NCBI GenBank assembly: GCA_023250195.1
Contig: JAHFBF010000002.1
Location: forward strand, 186,001 to 250,000
Origin: Candidatus Melainabacteria bacterium
Lineage (GTDB): Bacteria; Cyanobacteriota; Vampirovibrionia; 2-02-FULL-35-15
DNA length: 64,000 nt
Direction of reading: 5' to 3'
The translations under genes were made by a program, and so were the position numbers. Positions 25,145-33,177 of this stretch are shown one piece after another. A model generated the notes under the pieces. That model was not told where the DNA came from, searched no databases, and was given only the letters and a program-made list of their open reading frames with translations. Within the stretch, counting starts at the first letter, position 1, and every line of letters starts with the position of its first letter.

Positions 25145-26137
25145 ATGAAAAATATAAATGAAGTTAAAATAGGAATCTTTGTTATTACAGGCTTAGTGCT
25201 ACTTGTGGTAGGCTGGGCTTTTTTAAGAGAATTTACTATTCAGCAACAAGGGTATTTTACGGTTGTTTATGATGATGTAGGCGGATTAACTAAAGGTTCA
25301 TTTGTAAGAATAAACGGATTAAGAGTAGGCCGCGTAGACAGCCTTACACTGGATACAAAAGAAAATAAAGTTCTGGTGCAAACTAGAATCCAATTACCAA
25401 AAGTCACCATTCCTGTTGATTCAAAATTCTTTATAAGAACAAGTGGATATGTAGGTGATAAGTATCTGGATATTATATTAGGAATGTCAAAGGTCATCTT
25501 AAAAGATGGAGAGACTATAGCAGGAGAACCCACCATTGATGCATTTCAGTCACTTGAGAAAATAAGCCAGATTTTAAATCAGCTTGATCCGAAAATTGTC
25601 GGTATGAGCATTCAGGATGTAACATCTGGAGCGGTAAACCTTGTAGAAAACACAAATAATGTTATTAAAGGTCTTCCACAAGGACATGAACTGAAACAAT
25701 TAATTGGACAGGCACATAGTACTGTAGAGCAGCTAAATACTGCTATTGATAAGACGCAACATCTTGCAACCGATTCAAATTCTCAAAACAATTTAAACAA
25801 ACTGCTTATACAGGCAAATGTTATTTCAAAGGATTTAAATCAAACTGTAAGTAATGCAAACAATTTAGCAAACAATAAAACAGCTTTTGAAAACGTAAAC
25901 AATCTTTTAATTCGTGCAGGAAAAATAATTGAACAGTTGGATGAAATAAGAGCAGATCCCTTGATTCAAAATGATTTAAAGGAAATAATAAATAATACAA
26001 ACCTGGCTGCTAAAAAGGTCGCATTTACAAGTGATGAGGTTTCTATGGCTCTAAATCAGAGATTTCTTTTACCTAAGTTACTTTTTTGGAAAATTTCTAA
26101 ACCTGAAAAGAAAAAAGAAGAGCAGACAAAACGTTAA
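25145..26137 (+). CDS. mlaD: MlaD-type substrate-binding protein (MCE domain)
   Basis: A lipid-binding MCE ring component anchored in the inner membrane. One N-terminal membrane helix (IGIFVITGLVLLVVGWAFL near 8-26), MCE domain at about 36-115 (VVYDDVGGLTKGSFVRINGL, VGRVDSLTL, IRTSGYVGDKYLDIILG), and then a long Asn/Gln-rich helical tail to 330, longer than E. coli MlaD (183) and similar to cyanobacterial/TGD2-type proteins. Confidence 0.92.
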   Translation: MKNINEVKIGIFVITGLVLLVVGWAFLREFTIQQQGYFTVVYDDVGGLTKGSFVRINGLRVGRVDSLTLDTKENKVLVQTRIQLPKVTIPVDSKFFIRTSGYVGDKYLDIILGMSKVILKDGETIAGEPTIDAFQSLEKISQILNQLDPKIVGMSIQDVTSGAVNLVENTNNVIKGLPQGHELKQLIGQAHSTVEQLNTAIDKTQHLATDSNSQNNLNKLLIQANVISKDLNQTVSNANNLANNKTAFENVNNLLIRAGKIIEQLDEIRADPLIQNDLKEIINNTNLAAKKVAFTSDEVSMALNQRFLLPKLLFWKISKPEKKKEEQTKR

Positions 26138-26264
26138 TAAAGCCTTAATAAACTTTAAACCAATAGATAATCTTTTTACGAATTATTGTATTTACCCATA
26201 AATATTTTGAATTTTTATTCTTTGTATTTTTTGAAGACTAATTTATTTAAGAACAATATAAAAT

Positions 26265-27290
26265 ATGAATGCAATTGCACCAGCTTTAGAAGTTAGGCAA
26301 AACCTGACAACACCCGGCCAGTTTATACCGGTCGCAGTAAGTTCATCTGGAGGTTCTGCTGTTTCAACGGGTGGCAGGGATAGTTTTAGATCGCATTCTG
26401 AGGTTCCTGCAGAAAGACCTTCATTTTTTACAAGGTTTATTCAAGGAGTAGTAAGCATTGCAAGAAATATCTGGAGTGTAATAAGAGAATTTAATCCGTT
26501 TACTCAGGCTTTTAATTTGTCTGAAAGAATGAGAATAAGAGGACCTGTTCAAGAAGTGCAGAATAGAAATGGGCTCAGTATGGAAGATTACCAGAAGTCT
26601 ATTCAATATATTCCTGGACAAAACAATGAGAGAGCAGTATTTAGATATTTTCCTCCACCTTCAGATTCAAACAAAGATTTAATTATTTTAGTTTTAGGAA
26701 ATACTCAAACTTTTGATACTGACTGTGGGATAAATACACTTGCAGAAAGGTTTCATCAAGCCGGGCATCCGGTTCTGGTTTTAAGGACAGGTGATGCTGA
26801 ACAGTCATTAAGATATAGGTTTGGTTCTAGTGATCCTTCTTTACATACAGAAGTTGTCTATGCTCATGGAAGAAATATTATAAATGCTGCCAGGAATAGA
26901 GAAGGACTTTTTAGTGGAATGAATAGTGAACATGCTCATGTTATAGGACACAGTTTTGGTGGTGGTACAGCTATAAGGTATACAAATGAATCCGGCAATG
27001 AAAATGGACTGCCAATAAGCAGTGTGACTTGTGTAGATCCAGTCAGGCTTGGGCATTATCATTTAGGAAGAGCTGAAATAGGAATTCCTCAACAAAGTGG
27101 AACCCCACTTCCGTATCTGCATGTGTATCAGGATAATTCATATTTCCTCAATGGAGAATCTCTTGGTACTCATAATCCAAATGTTACTTCTGTGCATATA
27201 CCAGGTAGTACACATACTACAGTTACTGAAAATCAAAGGGTTCAAGATATGATTGTTGATTTTATAAACAGGACTTCTGTAAGAGACTGA
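26265..27290 (+). CDS. Alpha/beta-hydrolase-like protein of unknown substrate
   Basis: Residues 1-130 are unrecognised, with one weakly hydrophobic stretch (RFIQGVVSIARNIWSVI). From about 140 there is an alpha/beta-hydrolase pattern: LIILVLGNTQTFDTDCGINT near 137-156, then HAHVIGHSFGGGTAIRY near 225-241 with the nucleophile elbow GHSFGG, VTCVDPVRLGH near 264-274, and a candidate His in PGSTHTTV near 317-324. No signal peptide. It could be a lipase- or esterase-type enzyme. There is no Shine-Dalgarno. Confidence 0.6.
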   Translation: MNAIAPALEVRQNLTTPGQFIPVAVSSSGGSAVSTGGRDSFRSHSEVPAERPSFFTRFIQGVVSIARNIWSVIREFNPFTQAFNLSERMRIRGPVQEVQNRNGLSMEDYQKSIQYIPGQNNERAVFRYFPPPSDSNKDLIILVLGNTQTFDTDCGINTLAERFHQAGHPVLVLRTGDAEQSLRYRFGSSDPSLHTEVVYAHGRNIINAARNREGLFSGMNSEHAHVIGHSFGGGTAIRYTNESGNENGLPISSVTCVDPVRLGHYHLGRAEIGIPQQSGTPLPYLHVYQDNSYFLNGESLGTHNPNVTSVHIPGSTHTTVTENQRVQDMIVDFINRTSVRD

Positions 27291-27344
27291 TTGCGATTTT
27301 TCGTTTTGTGTTTCTATAAATTAAAAAAATATTGAAGAAAATAT

Positions 27345-27770
27345 CTATTCAATGTTAATAAGGGTAATCGTAAAATTGAGATCTTTTCCTGCCAAAGGAT
27401 GATTTAAATCGATGATAATGTTTTGTTCAGCTATACCTACAATAGTAGCCGGAATTGTTCTGCCCTCTGGATCATTTAATGTAATAACCATGCCGTTTTT
27501 AGGTGTAAAATCTTCTGGAAGGGAAGAACGTGGAAAATCGCCTATTAATTTTTCGTTTTTTGGGCCATATGCATTTTCAGCTTTAATAGTAATTTTTTTT
27601 TCTTCATTAAGTTCCATTCCAAGAACGGCCTGCTCAAAGCCGGGTATTATTTGTCCATTTCCTACAACAAATTCCAGGGGTTGTTCATTGCTTGATTTAT
27701 CAAAGATTGTTCCGTCATCAAGTGTTCCAATATAGTGAACTTTAATTTTATCGTTTTTCTTTACTGTCAT
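27345..27770 (-). CDS. FKBP-type peptidyl-prolyl isomerase, SlyD-like
   Basis: Proline cis-trans isomerase/chaperone. FKBP core KIKVHYIGTLDDGTIFDKSS near 8-27 and GNGQIIPGFEQAVLGMELNE near 37-56, an inserted flap domain (AYGPKNEKLIGDFPRSSL ... VITLNDPEGRTIPATIVGI), then VDLNHPLAGKDL-type ending DLNHPLAGKDLNFTITL near 121-137. Length 141 lacks the His-rich metal tail of E. coli SlyD. Confidence 0.93.
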   Translation of the reverse strand: MTVKKNDKIKVHYIGTLDDGTIFDKSSNEQPLEFVVGNGQIIPGFEQAVLGMELNEEKKITIKAENAYGPKNEKLIGDFPRSSLPEDFTPKNGMVITLNDPEGRTIPATIVGIAEQNIIIDLNHPLAGKDLNFTITLINIE

Positions 27771-27849
27771 TTATATCTGCCTTCAGTTTGATAAATATTT
27801 TACCGTATAAATAGTCTACTCGAAAATATTGCATAAACCAGGTGGTAAT

Positions 27850-27893
27850 AATAAAGAGCTAATAAGTATATTTATTAGCTCTTTATTGTTTTT
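27850..27893. terminator. Intrinsic terminator hairpin
   Basis: A 16-bp perfect stem (AATAAAGAGCTAATAA with TTATTAGCTCTTTATT) and 6-nt loop, followed on the plus side by GTTTTT. It lies between the end of the RRM gene and the start of the FKBP gene, both on the minus strand, so it probably ends the RRM transcript even though the longer T-run is on the plus side. Confidence 0.65.
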
Positions 27894-27942
27894 AACTAGC
27901 AGTATTTATTGATAAAAAACTATCAGAAAAAGATATTAAAAT

Positions 27943-28257
27943 TTAATATCTTTTCTTTTTAAAACCACCGCCGCCACCACCGGAATTACGGAAACCACCT
28001 CTATCTTCTGTTCTTTCTTTTGCAATGCTGACATTAATAGCTCTTCCTTTTACTTCGGTTCCATTTAAGGCATCAATAGAGCTTTGTGCGCTACTGTCAG
28101 AACTCATCTCAACAAAACCAAATCCTCTTGAACGATTAGTGTCTCTATCAAGAATTACTTTAGCTGATATAACTTCTCCATGCTGCTTAAAAAGATCTTC
28201 AAGATCAAAATCTGTAACTTCAAACGATAAATTGCCTACGAATAATTTTTTTGACAT
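27943..28257 (-). CDS. Single-RRM RNA-binding protein with Gly-rich tail
   Basis: Binds single-stranded RNA. RNP2 KLFVGNLSF at residues 4-12 and RNP1 RGFGFVEM near 44-51, followed by a short Gly/Arg tail (GGGGGGFKKKRY). At 104 residues it is like the cold-induced Rbp proteins of cyanobacteria. Its own leader (28258-28340) is pyrimidine-rich on the plus strand; AAAGAGGAAAT before the ATG serves as Shine-Dalgarno. Confidence 0.95.
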   Translation of the reverse strand: MSKKLFVGNLSFEVTDFDLEDLFKQHGEVISAKVILDRDTNRSRGFGFVEMSSDSSAQSSIDALNGTEVKGRAINVSIAKERTEDRGGFRNSGGGGGGFKKKRY

Positions 28258-28480
28258 ATTTCCTCTTTCTTTCAGGTACTTGACAACTTTCGAAAGAGAA
28301 TAAAGAAAACTATCTTCAAATAACTACTTAATACTCTTCTCAAGATCACAAACACCAATTTTTCCTACTAGCCTGACAATCAGGCTCAATTACTATACCA
28401 CAAGGACCTATAGAACTTAAAATTTGTGCGATCTAAGCTTAGATTCTTTAATTTAGGCGGAGTCAGGAGGTTGTAATAAG

Positions 28481-28519
28481 GTTACTGCTTGGCTAATGTA
28501 ACCCTTCCAAGCAAACAAC
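28481..28519. repeat. GTTACTGC..GTAAC module, third copy
   Basis: Nearly identical over about 40 nt to 9627-9667. GTTAC (28481-28485) can pair with GTAAC (28498-28502), and GCTTGG (28487-28492) with CCAAGC (28507-28512); the pairings interleave as in an H-type pseudoknot. It abuts the 3' end of the glycosyltransferase gene. Confidence 0.5.
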
Positions 28520-29188
28520 TTAACCATTATGATGAAGTCTTTTTAAATTATTGCAAAGAGAATCTTCGATGTTGCGGTAATAAACATATGTCCTTTCACT
28601 TGATTTGTGAATTTTAAATTCACCAAAAGAAACCAATCTTTTATAAAAATCACTATCTTCAAAAGGCACATCCTTAAAACCGCGCATTTGTATAAATACC
28701 TCTTTCTTGGCAAAAAAGGTGCCCGGGTATACACAGTCATTTGCGTGAATTAATCTAGTCGGATCATCTGAGTCTGGCAACCACATATCTTTTTCATCGC
28801 CGATGATTTCAGGGAATGAATGAATAAAATCTATGTCAGAATTACTTTTCATAAAATCAACTATTTTTTTAAGATGATCAACTTTATATTCATCATCAGA
28901 ATCTATAAATGTAATATAAGCCCCTCGAGAAATTAAAATACCTGTGTTGCGGGAAAGCGGTAAGTTTAGATTTGGATGACGAATATATTTAAAATTTATA
29001 TATTTTTTTAAATAAGGGAAAATGACTTCTTCAATTTTGTCTGTACTGCCGCCATCTACGATAATTAATTCATAGTTCTTAAATGTTTGTTGAATAACAG
29101 AATTTAAAGCACGCTCTAAAATATATTTTCTGTTATACACAGGTAAAACTATTGATATTAAAGGAGGATTTTGGTTTTCGATTTCCAT
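28520..29188 (-). CDS. Family 2 glycosyltransferase
   Basis: GT-A fold sugar transferase. Seen: ISIVLPVYNRKYILERALNS near residues 11-30, YELIIVDGGSTDKIEEV near 38-54, ITFIDSDDEY near 92-101 (the DxD metal site), and FEDSDFYKRL near 180-189. Length 222 is short, a catalytic domain without a tail. No polysaccharide cluster surrounds it; the acceptor is unknown. Confidence 0.9.
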   Translation of the reverse strand: MEIENQNPPLISIVLPVYNRKYILERALNSVIQQTFKNYELIIVDGGSTDKIEEVIFPYLKKYINFKYIRHPNLNLPLSRNTGILISRGAYITFIDSDDEYKVDHLKKIVDFMKSNSDIDFIHSFPEIIGDEKDMWLPDSDDPTRLIHANDCVYPGTFFAKKEVFIQMRGFKDVPFEDSDFYKRLVSFGEFKIHKSSERTYVYYRNIEDSLCNNLKRLHHNG

Positions 29189-29299
29189 ATTTATGCTAAG
29201 AATATTGTATCTAACAATAGGTTTTAGTCTTTTCCCATGCTAGAATTAAAAGCTTAATTTTATACAGGGTCAGATTAACTGACAAATACAGATTTAAAT

Positions 29300-29878
29300 A
29301 TGCAAAATATTAAAACCAAGGAACAAGAAGAAATAGTCCTGTCTGCTAAATCTGTTGCTGATATTGAAAAACCAAATCTTGGCTTTTTAAAAAAAGTAGA
29401 AACATTTATTGGCAAACTCTCTACGAAAAATAATTTTTGGAATAAAGTTTGTTCGCTAATATGGCTACCATTTGCTTTTTCAAGCGGGCTAATAATGACT
29501 AAAGAAGATGATGTGGCAATACTTCCATTTAGAAGATTTAATAAAAATTGGTACAATGCAATGGCCGGGGCTATTTTGTTGGGTAACAGTGAAATTGCTG
29601 GCGGCACGTATGTATTTAAAAAAACAAAGGGTTTGTATAGAGTTGTCTGCAAGAAACTTGAATACAGGTTTTTGTTGCCTTGTATTGGTCCTGCAATTTA
29701 CAAAATGACTCCGCGTGAAGATATTGAAAAACTTATTTCTGTCGGGAACGAATTTAATATTGATTTAGATATGACCATTCACCAATTAATGTATGCTCCT
29801 AATGAAAAGCAGCGTAGGGTCGGAAAGTGTACTATTACTTTTCATGCAACACCAATAGCTTTAAAAAAAAGGAAATAA
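29300..29878 (+). CDS. Possible hotdog-fold thioesterase (DUF4442-like)
   Basis: Weakly recognised. Residues 65-130 (VAILPFRRFNKNWYNAMAGA, then ILLGNSEIAGGTYVF) and the later strands (LEYRFLLPCIG, KCTITFHATPIALKKR) follow the pattern of DUF4442/acyl-CoA thioesterase-like proteins, where an Asn/Gly-containing helix is central. The N-terminal ~50 residues are unassigned. It is 124 bp upstream of an unrelated membrane protein gene. Confidence 0.45.
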   Translation: MQNIKTKEQEEIVLSAKSVADIEKPNLGFLKKVETFIGKLSTKNNFWNKVCSLIWLPFAFSSGLIMTKEDDVAILPFRRFNKNWYNAMAGAILLGNSEIAGGTYVFKKTKGLYRVVCKKLEYRFLLPCIGPAIYKMTPREDIEKLISVGNEFNIDLDMTIHQLMYAPNEKQRRVGKCTITFHATPIALKKRK

Positions 29879-29920
29879 CCTTTATATGAGAATGAAGTTT
29901 CAATCACTTTCACGATTAAA

Positions 29921-29996
29921 GGTTCTGTCCAATTCAATTGGCAGAACCGATCCATCTTATAGCTTGACTTATGGAGGCTTCAGCTTGTCTGAAGCC
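29921..29996 (+). promoter_or_regulatory. Two-hairpin leader ending 6 nt before a start codon
   Basis: Hairpin 1 (29921-29948): arms GGTTCTG/CAGAACC, bulged T, inner CCAA/TTGG, loop TTCAA. A 27-nt linker beginning GATCC follows. Hairpin 2 (29976-29996): GGCTTCAG/CTGAAGCC, loop CTTGT. The ATG at 30003 follows at once, with no Shine-Dalgarno outside the hairpin. This is the cleanest copy of this layout in the window. Confidence 0.6.
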
Positions 29997-30002
29997 ATAT
30001 AA

Positions 30003-31190
30003 ATGAATAATTTCTTTCAGACGTTAGGATGGGCTTTTTATTTAGCTTGTTCATGGACATGGTGTATTGGAATGTTTTTGCCTGTAATTTTGATCCGTGA
30101 TTATGGTGTATGGGGATGGGTAATATTTGCTGTTCCTAATGTTTTAGGTGCTACAGCAATGGCATATGTTCTGGCAAAACCTGAAATGAGTAAGGAGATG
30201 GTTGAAAGGCATAAAATTGCCTGCAGTGTATTTTCAATAATTACAATTCTGTTTCAAATTTATTTCATTGGGTGGATTGGCACAATTGTTCCAAATATTT
30301 TTACACTAGCTGTATGTGTTGTGCTTGTTTTAATATATGTGTCAGGCTCACGGATTGATGATAATCAAAGGTTTAGTGCTTTTATTGTATGGATATTGTC
30401 TTTGATTTGCCTGATTTTAACTTTTCATTTTGTGCCTGTGGAAAAAATCGATCTTTTTAAGAGTGGAAATTTAATTCATAATACTAATGCTCTTTTACAT
30501 CTAACACCGGTATTTATTTTTGGATTTTTACTATGTCCTTATCTTGACTTAACTTTTCATAAGGTAAGACAATCCAATACCCTGTTAAATTCAAAAATTG
30601 CTTTTACGGTTGGATTCTGTTTTATGTTTCTTCTAATGATAGTTTTTACTTTTTTTTATGCAAGACCTGTGGCAAGCATAATTGAAGGTGTTTCTTGTCT
30701 CCTTAAAGATCAAAGTCAGTTGCCGTTAATATATATTTATGTTCTAACTTTTCATATGTTAATTCAGGCAGGGCTTACGGTGTTTTTTCATCTTAGATTG
30801 CTTCTTCCAATAATTAGGAAAAACAATAGAAATAGTTTTTTGTTGGTGATATTAGGTGTTGTAATTTATCTGCTGCCTGTAATATTTAATGCAAATCATC
30901 TGCCATTAGGAATGACAATAAATGAATTTATTTATCGAGTATTTATGGCTTTTTATAGTTTGATTGCACCATCGTATGTGTTTTTATTTGTGATTCCAAA
31001 GAATAAGAAAAATATTTCTTTAAATAACTACAATTTACTTGTCTGGATTACAGCTGTATTATTTGCGCTGCCATTTTATGCTATTGCTTTTTTAGGAGTG
31101 AAATGGAATCTGGAGATTTGTGTACTTGCAGGTTTAGCGATTGTTTTATTCTCTAGAGTATTAGTTAAGCCTGAAGGTGTTAACTTATAA
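30003..31190 (+). CDS. Polytopic membrane protein (395 aa)
   Basis: Family not firmly recognised. About ten to eleven hydrophobic helices, for example GWAFYLACSWTWCIGMFLPV near 9-28 and WVIFAVPNVLGATAMAYVL near 39-57. The opening resembles the first helices of LeuT-fold/SSS-type transporters, but no cation-site motif can be confirmed. It has no operon partner; tRNA-Ser lies after its stop on the other strand. Confidence 0.7.
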   Translation: MNNFFQTLGWAFYLACSWTWCIGMFLPVILIRDYGVWGWVIFAVPNVLGATAMAYVLAKPEMSKEMVERHKIACSVFSIITILFQIYFIGWIGTIVPNIFTLAVCVVLVLIYVSGSRIDDNQRFSAFIVWILSLICLILTFHFVPVEKIDLFKSGNLIHNTNALLHLTPVFIFGFLLCPYLDLTFHKVRQSNTLLNSKIAFTVGFCFMFLLMIVFTFFYARPVASIIEGVSCLLKDQSQLPLIYIYVLTFHMLIQAGLTVFFHLRLLLPIIRKNNRNSFLLVILGVVIYLLPVIFNANHLPLGMTINEFIYRVFMAFYSLIAPSYVFLFVIPKNKKNISLNNYNLLVWITAVLFALPFYAIAFLGVKWNLEICVLAGLAIVLFSRVLVKPEGVNL

Positions 31191-31194
31191 AAAA

Positions 31195-31284
31195 CGGAGG
31201 TGGTGAGATTCGAACTCACGTGACAGGTTACCCCGTCAAACTGATTTCGAGTCAGTCCCGTTACGACCACTTCGGTACACCTCC
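31195..31284 (-). tRNA. tRNA-Ser (CGA)
   Basis: 90 nt on the minus strand. Acceptor GGAGGTG/CACCTCC, anticodon arm ACTGA-CTCGAAA-TCAGT giving anticodon CGA, a long variable arm typical of tRNA-Ser, T-loop GTTCGAATC, and discriminator G. CCA is not encoded. Confidence 0.95.
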
Positions 31285-31317
31285 GTATTTCATACTATTT
31301 CATTGTAAACTATATTT

Positions 31318-31827
31318 ATGTCTGCAAGTGAATTAAAGCAAATTATCAAAAATATTAAGTTTCTTATTCTGGATGTAGATGGTGTTTTAACAGATGGATC
31401 CCTCTTTTATTCAAAAGATGGTGAACATATAAAAAGATTTAATGTTCGTGATGGTCAGGGAATTAAACTTGCTCAGTCTTATAGTATAGAAATTGCACTT
31501 GTTAGTGCACGAAACTGTCCTATTGTATTAAACAGATTTAATGAACTTGGAGTTAAGCATATTTATCAGCACTGTTATGATAAAGCAAAAAAAATCAAAG
31601 AGTTATGTGCTGAATTAAATATTCTGATTGAACAGGCTGCTTATATTGGGGATGATATTTTAGATGTTCCTGTCTTGGAAATTATTGGTTTGCCTGTTTG
31701 TCCAAAAGATGCACACCCATCTGCAAGATCAAAAGCAAAGCTGATTACCGAAGCTAAAGGTGGCTCTGGATGTGTCCGTGAAGTAATTGATTTGATTTTA
31801 AAAGAACAAGGGAAAATACAAATCTAA
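31318..31827 (+). CDS. kdsC: 3-deoxy-D-manno-octulosonate-8-phosphate phosphatase
   Basis: Dephosphorylates Kdo-8-phosphate for lipopolysaccharide inner core. HAD motifs: FLILDVDGVLTDGSLFY near residues 16-32 (both catalytic Asp), IALVSARN near 58-65, and AAYIGDDILDVPVLE near 108-122. Length 169 without a cap domain fits KdsC. Together with the Lpt-like genes it indicates an LPS-bearing outer membrane. Confidence 0.92.
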   Translation: MSASELKQIIKNIKFLILDVDGVLTDGSLFYSKDGEHIKRFNVRDGQGIKLAQSYSIEIALVSARNCPIVLNRFNELGVKHIYQHCYDKAKKIKELCAELNILIEQAAYIGDDILDVPVLEIIGLPVCPKDAHPSARSKAKLITEAKGGSGCVREVIDLILKEQGKIQI

Positions 31828-31829
31828 TT

Positions 31830-31872
31830 GAGAATTAAGAATTGAAAATCATGGAATCTTTTATTAATTCTC
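31830..31872. terminator. Inverted repeat between kdsC and alr
   Basis: GAGAATTAA (31830-31838) with TTAATTCTC (31864-31872) between convergent genes. A related GAGAATT/AATTCTC inverted repeat lies at 54971-55013. No long T-run is present. Confidence 0.4.
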
Positions 31873-31881
31873 CGTTGTCAA

Positions 31882-32994
31882 TTAGTCCCTTGTGTAAACC
31901 CTTGGCAGTCTCATTTTGAGCCTGCAGATTAGTTCATAAGAAAGCGTATTTAGGATTTCTGCCCATGATGAAATCGTAAGTTCGTTATTTAGAAGAGTTA
32001 TTACATCCCCAACTTTTGGATCTTTAATTTCTGAAACGTCAAACATCATTTGATCCATTGTAATTGTTCCAACCTGCTGTACTTTCTTAGTATTGTAAAT
32101 AGCGAAAATCTTATTTGAGAGTCTTCTATCTATTCCATCTGCATATCCTATGGGAATTGTTGCAATTACACTGTCTTTTTTTGCTGTCCAGATTCTTTCA
32201 TAACTTACTGATTCACCTTTTAATATTTTTTGTATTCTTGTTATTCTTCCTTTAAGTGAAATCAGAGGTTCAAGAAAATTAAATTCCTGACCATACAGCC
32301 CAATTCCTACTCTGACCAGATCATATCTAAATTCAGGATAGTTAATTCCTGCATAGCTGTTTGCAATGTGTTTCTGTACAGGCAGATCATGGCATGCTTC
32401 TATAGCATGATCAAATCTCTCTTTTTGAAGTTTTGAAAAATTGTAATCATTTGCATCTGAAAGATGAGTGAAAATACCTTTAAGTTCTAAGTAGTTTGAA
32501 TTTGTTAAATCTTTAAGAACTTCTAAACTTTCCTTGTAATCAATTCCAAGTCTGTTCATCCCTGTATCAATTTTTAACTGGATAGGTATTTTGACTGAAA
32601 TTTTTGATACAACTTCTTTTGCAGCATCTTTAAGTTGATTGATTTGATCTGGTGAATAAATCGTTATTGTTAAATCGTTTAAAAAACAACTTTCATAAGC
32701 CCAAAATGGTGTAGCTCCAAGTATTACAATTGGTGTTTTTATTCCTGCTTGACGAAGTGAAACGCCTTCATCTACAGTTGCTACCCCAAAAGAATTAACT
32801 CCAAGGCTTTGTAATATTGGGCATAAAGTTGCAGCTCCATGACCATAGGCATCTGCCTTTACAATTGCCATTATTTTTGTCTTTATCGCATCATGTAATT
32901 TTCTAAAATTTTTTTCAAGGGCTGATAGATTAATTTCAACCCAGGCATCTCTTTGAGTTGATGTAAAAGATTGGGTTCTATGGGTAATGGTCAT
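31882..32994 (-). CDS. alr: Alanine racemase
   Basis: PLP enzyme making D-Ala for peptidoglycan. Seen: AWVEINLSALEKNF near 17-30, IMAIVKADAYGHGA near 41-54 with the PLP-binding Lys, KIDTGMNRLG near 141-150, RVGIGLYG near 228-235, and the second-subunit Tyr region VSYERIWTA near 260-268 with IPIGYADG near 276-283. Length 370 is typical. Confidence 0.96.
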   Translation of the reverse strand: MTITHRTQSFTSTQRDAWVEINLSALEKNFRKLHDAIKTKIMAIVKADAYGHGAATLCPILQSLGVNSFGVATVDEGVSLRQAGIKTPIVILGATPFWAYESCFLNDLTITIYSPDQINQLKDAAKEVVSKISVKIPIQLKIDTGMNRLGIDYKESLEVLKDLTNSNYLELKGIFTHLSDANDYNFSKLQKERFDHAIEACHDLPVQKHIANSYAGINYPEFRYDLVRVGIGLYGQEFNFLEPLISLKGRITRIQKILKGESVSYERIWTAKKDSVIATIPIGYADGIDRRLSNKIFAIYNTKKVQQVGTITMDQMMFDVSEIKDPKVGDVITLLNNELTISSWAEILNTLSYELICRLKMRLPRVYTRD

Positions 32995-33038
32995 TTATAT
33001 ATACTATCAGAATTTATGTAGACAGTTGCTACGGATGA

Positions 33039-33122
33039 TGTCATTCCCGCGAAAGCGGGAATCCAGAAATACGTTAATTTTGTTTTTATCGTCTGGATTT
33101 CCAGTTAAGCTGGGAATGACAT
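33039..33122. repeat. Dispersed palindromic repeat, family B, copy 4
   Basis: Begins TGTCATTCCCGCGAAAGC and ends AGCTGGGAATGACA, with GGAATCCAG/CTGGATTTCC inner arms. It has no MITE ends, unlike the copies at 6055 and 15715. It lies between divergent alr and purH. Confidence 0.85.
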
Positions 33123-33137
33123 TTCTCTAGATTTTAT

Positions 33138-33168
33138 TTGTAATTTCATTATCCTTTTCGGATATAAT
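33138..33168 (+). promoter_or_regulatory. purH promoter, near-leaderless
   Basis: TATAAT at 33163-33168 ends 9 nt before the ATG. TTGTAA at 33138-33143 is a possible -35 with a long 19-nt spacer. The expected transcript start is at or next to the start codon, and there is no Shine-Dalgarno. Confidence 0.45.
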
Positions 33169-33177
33169 TAACCTGTT

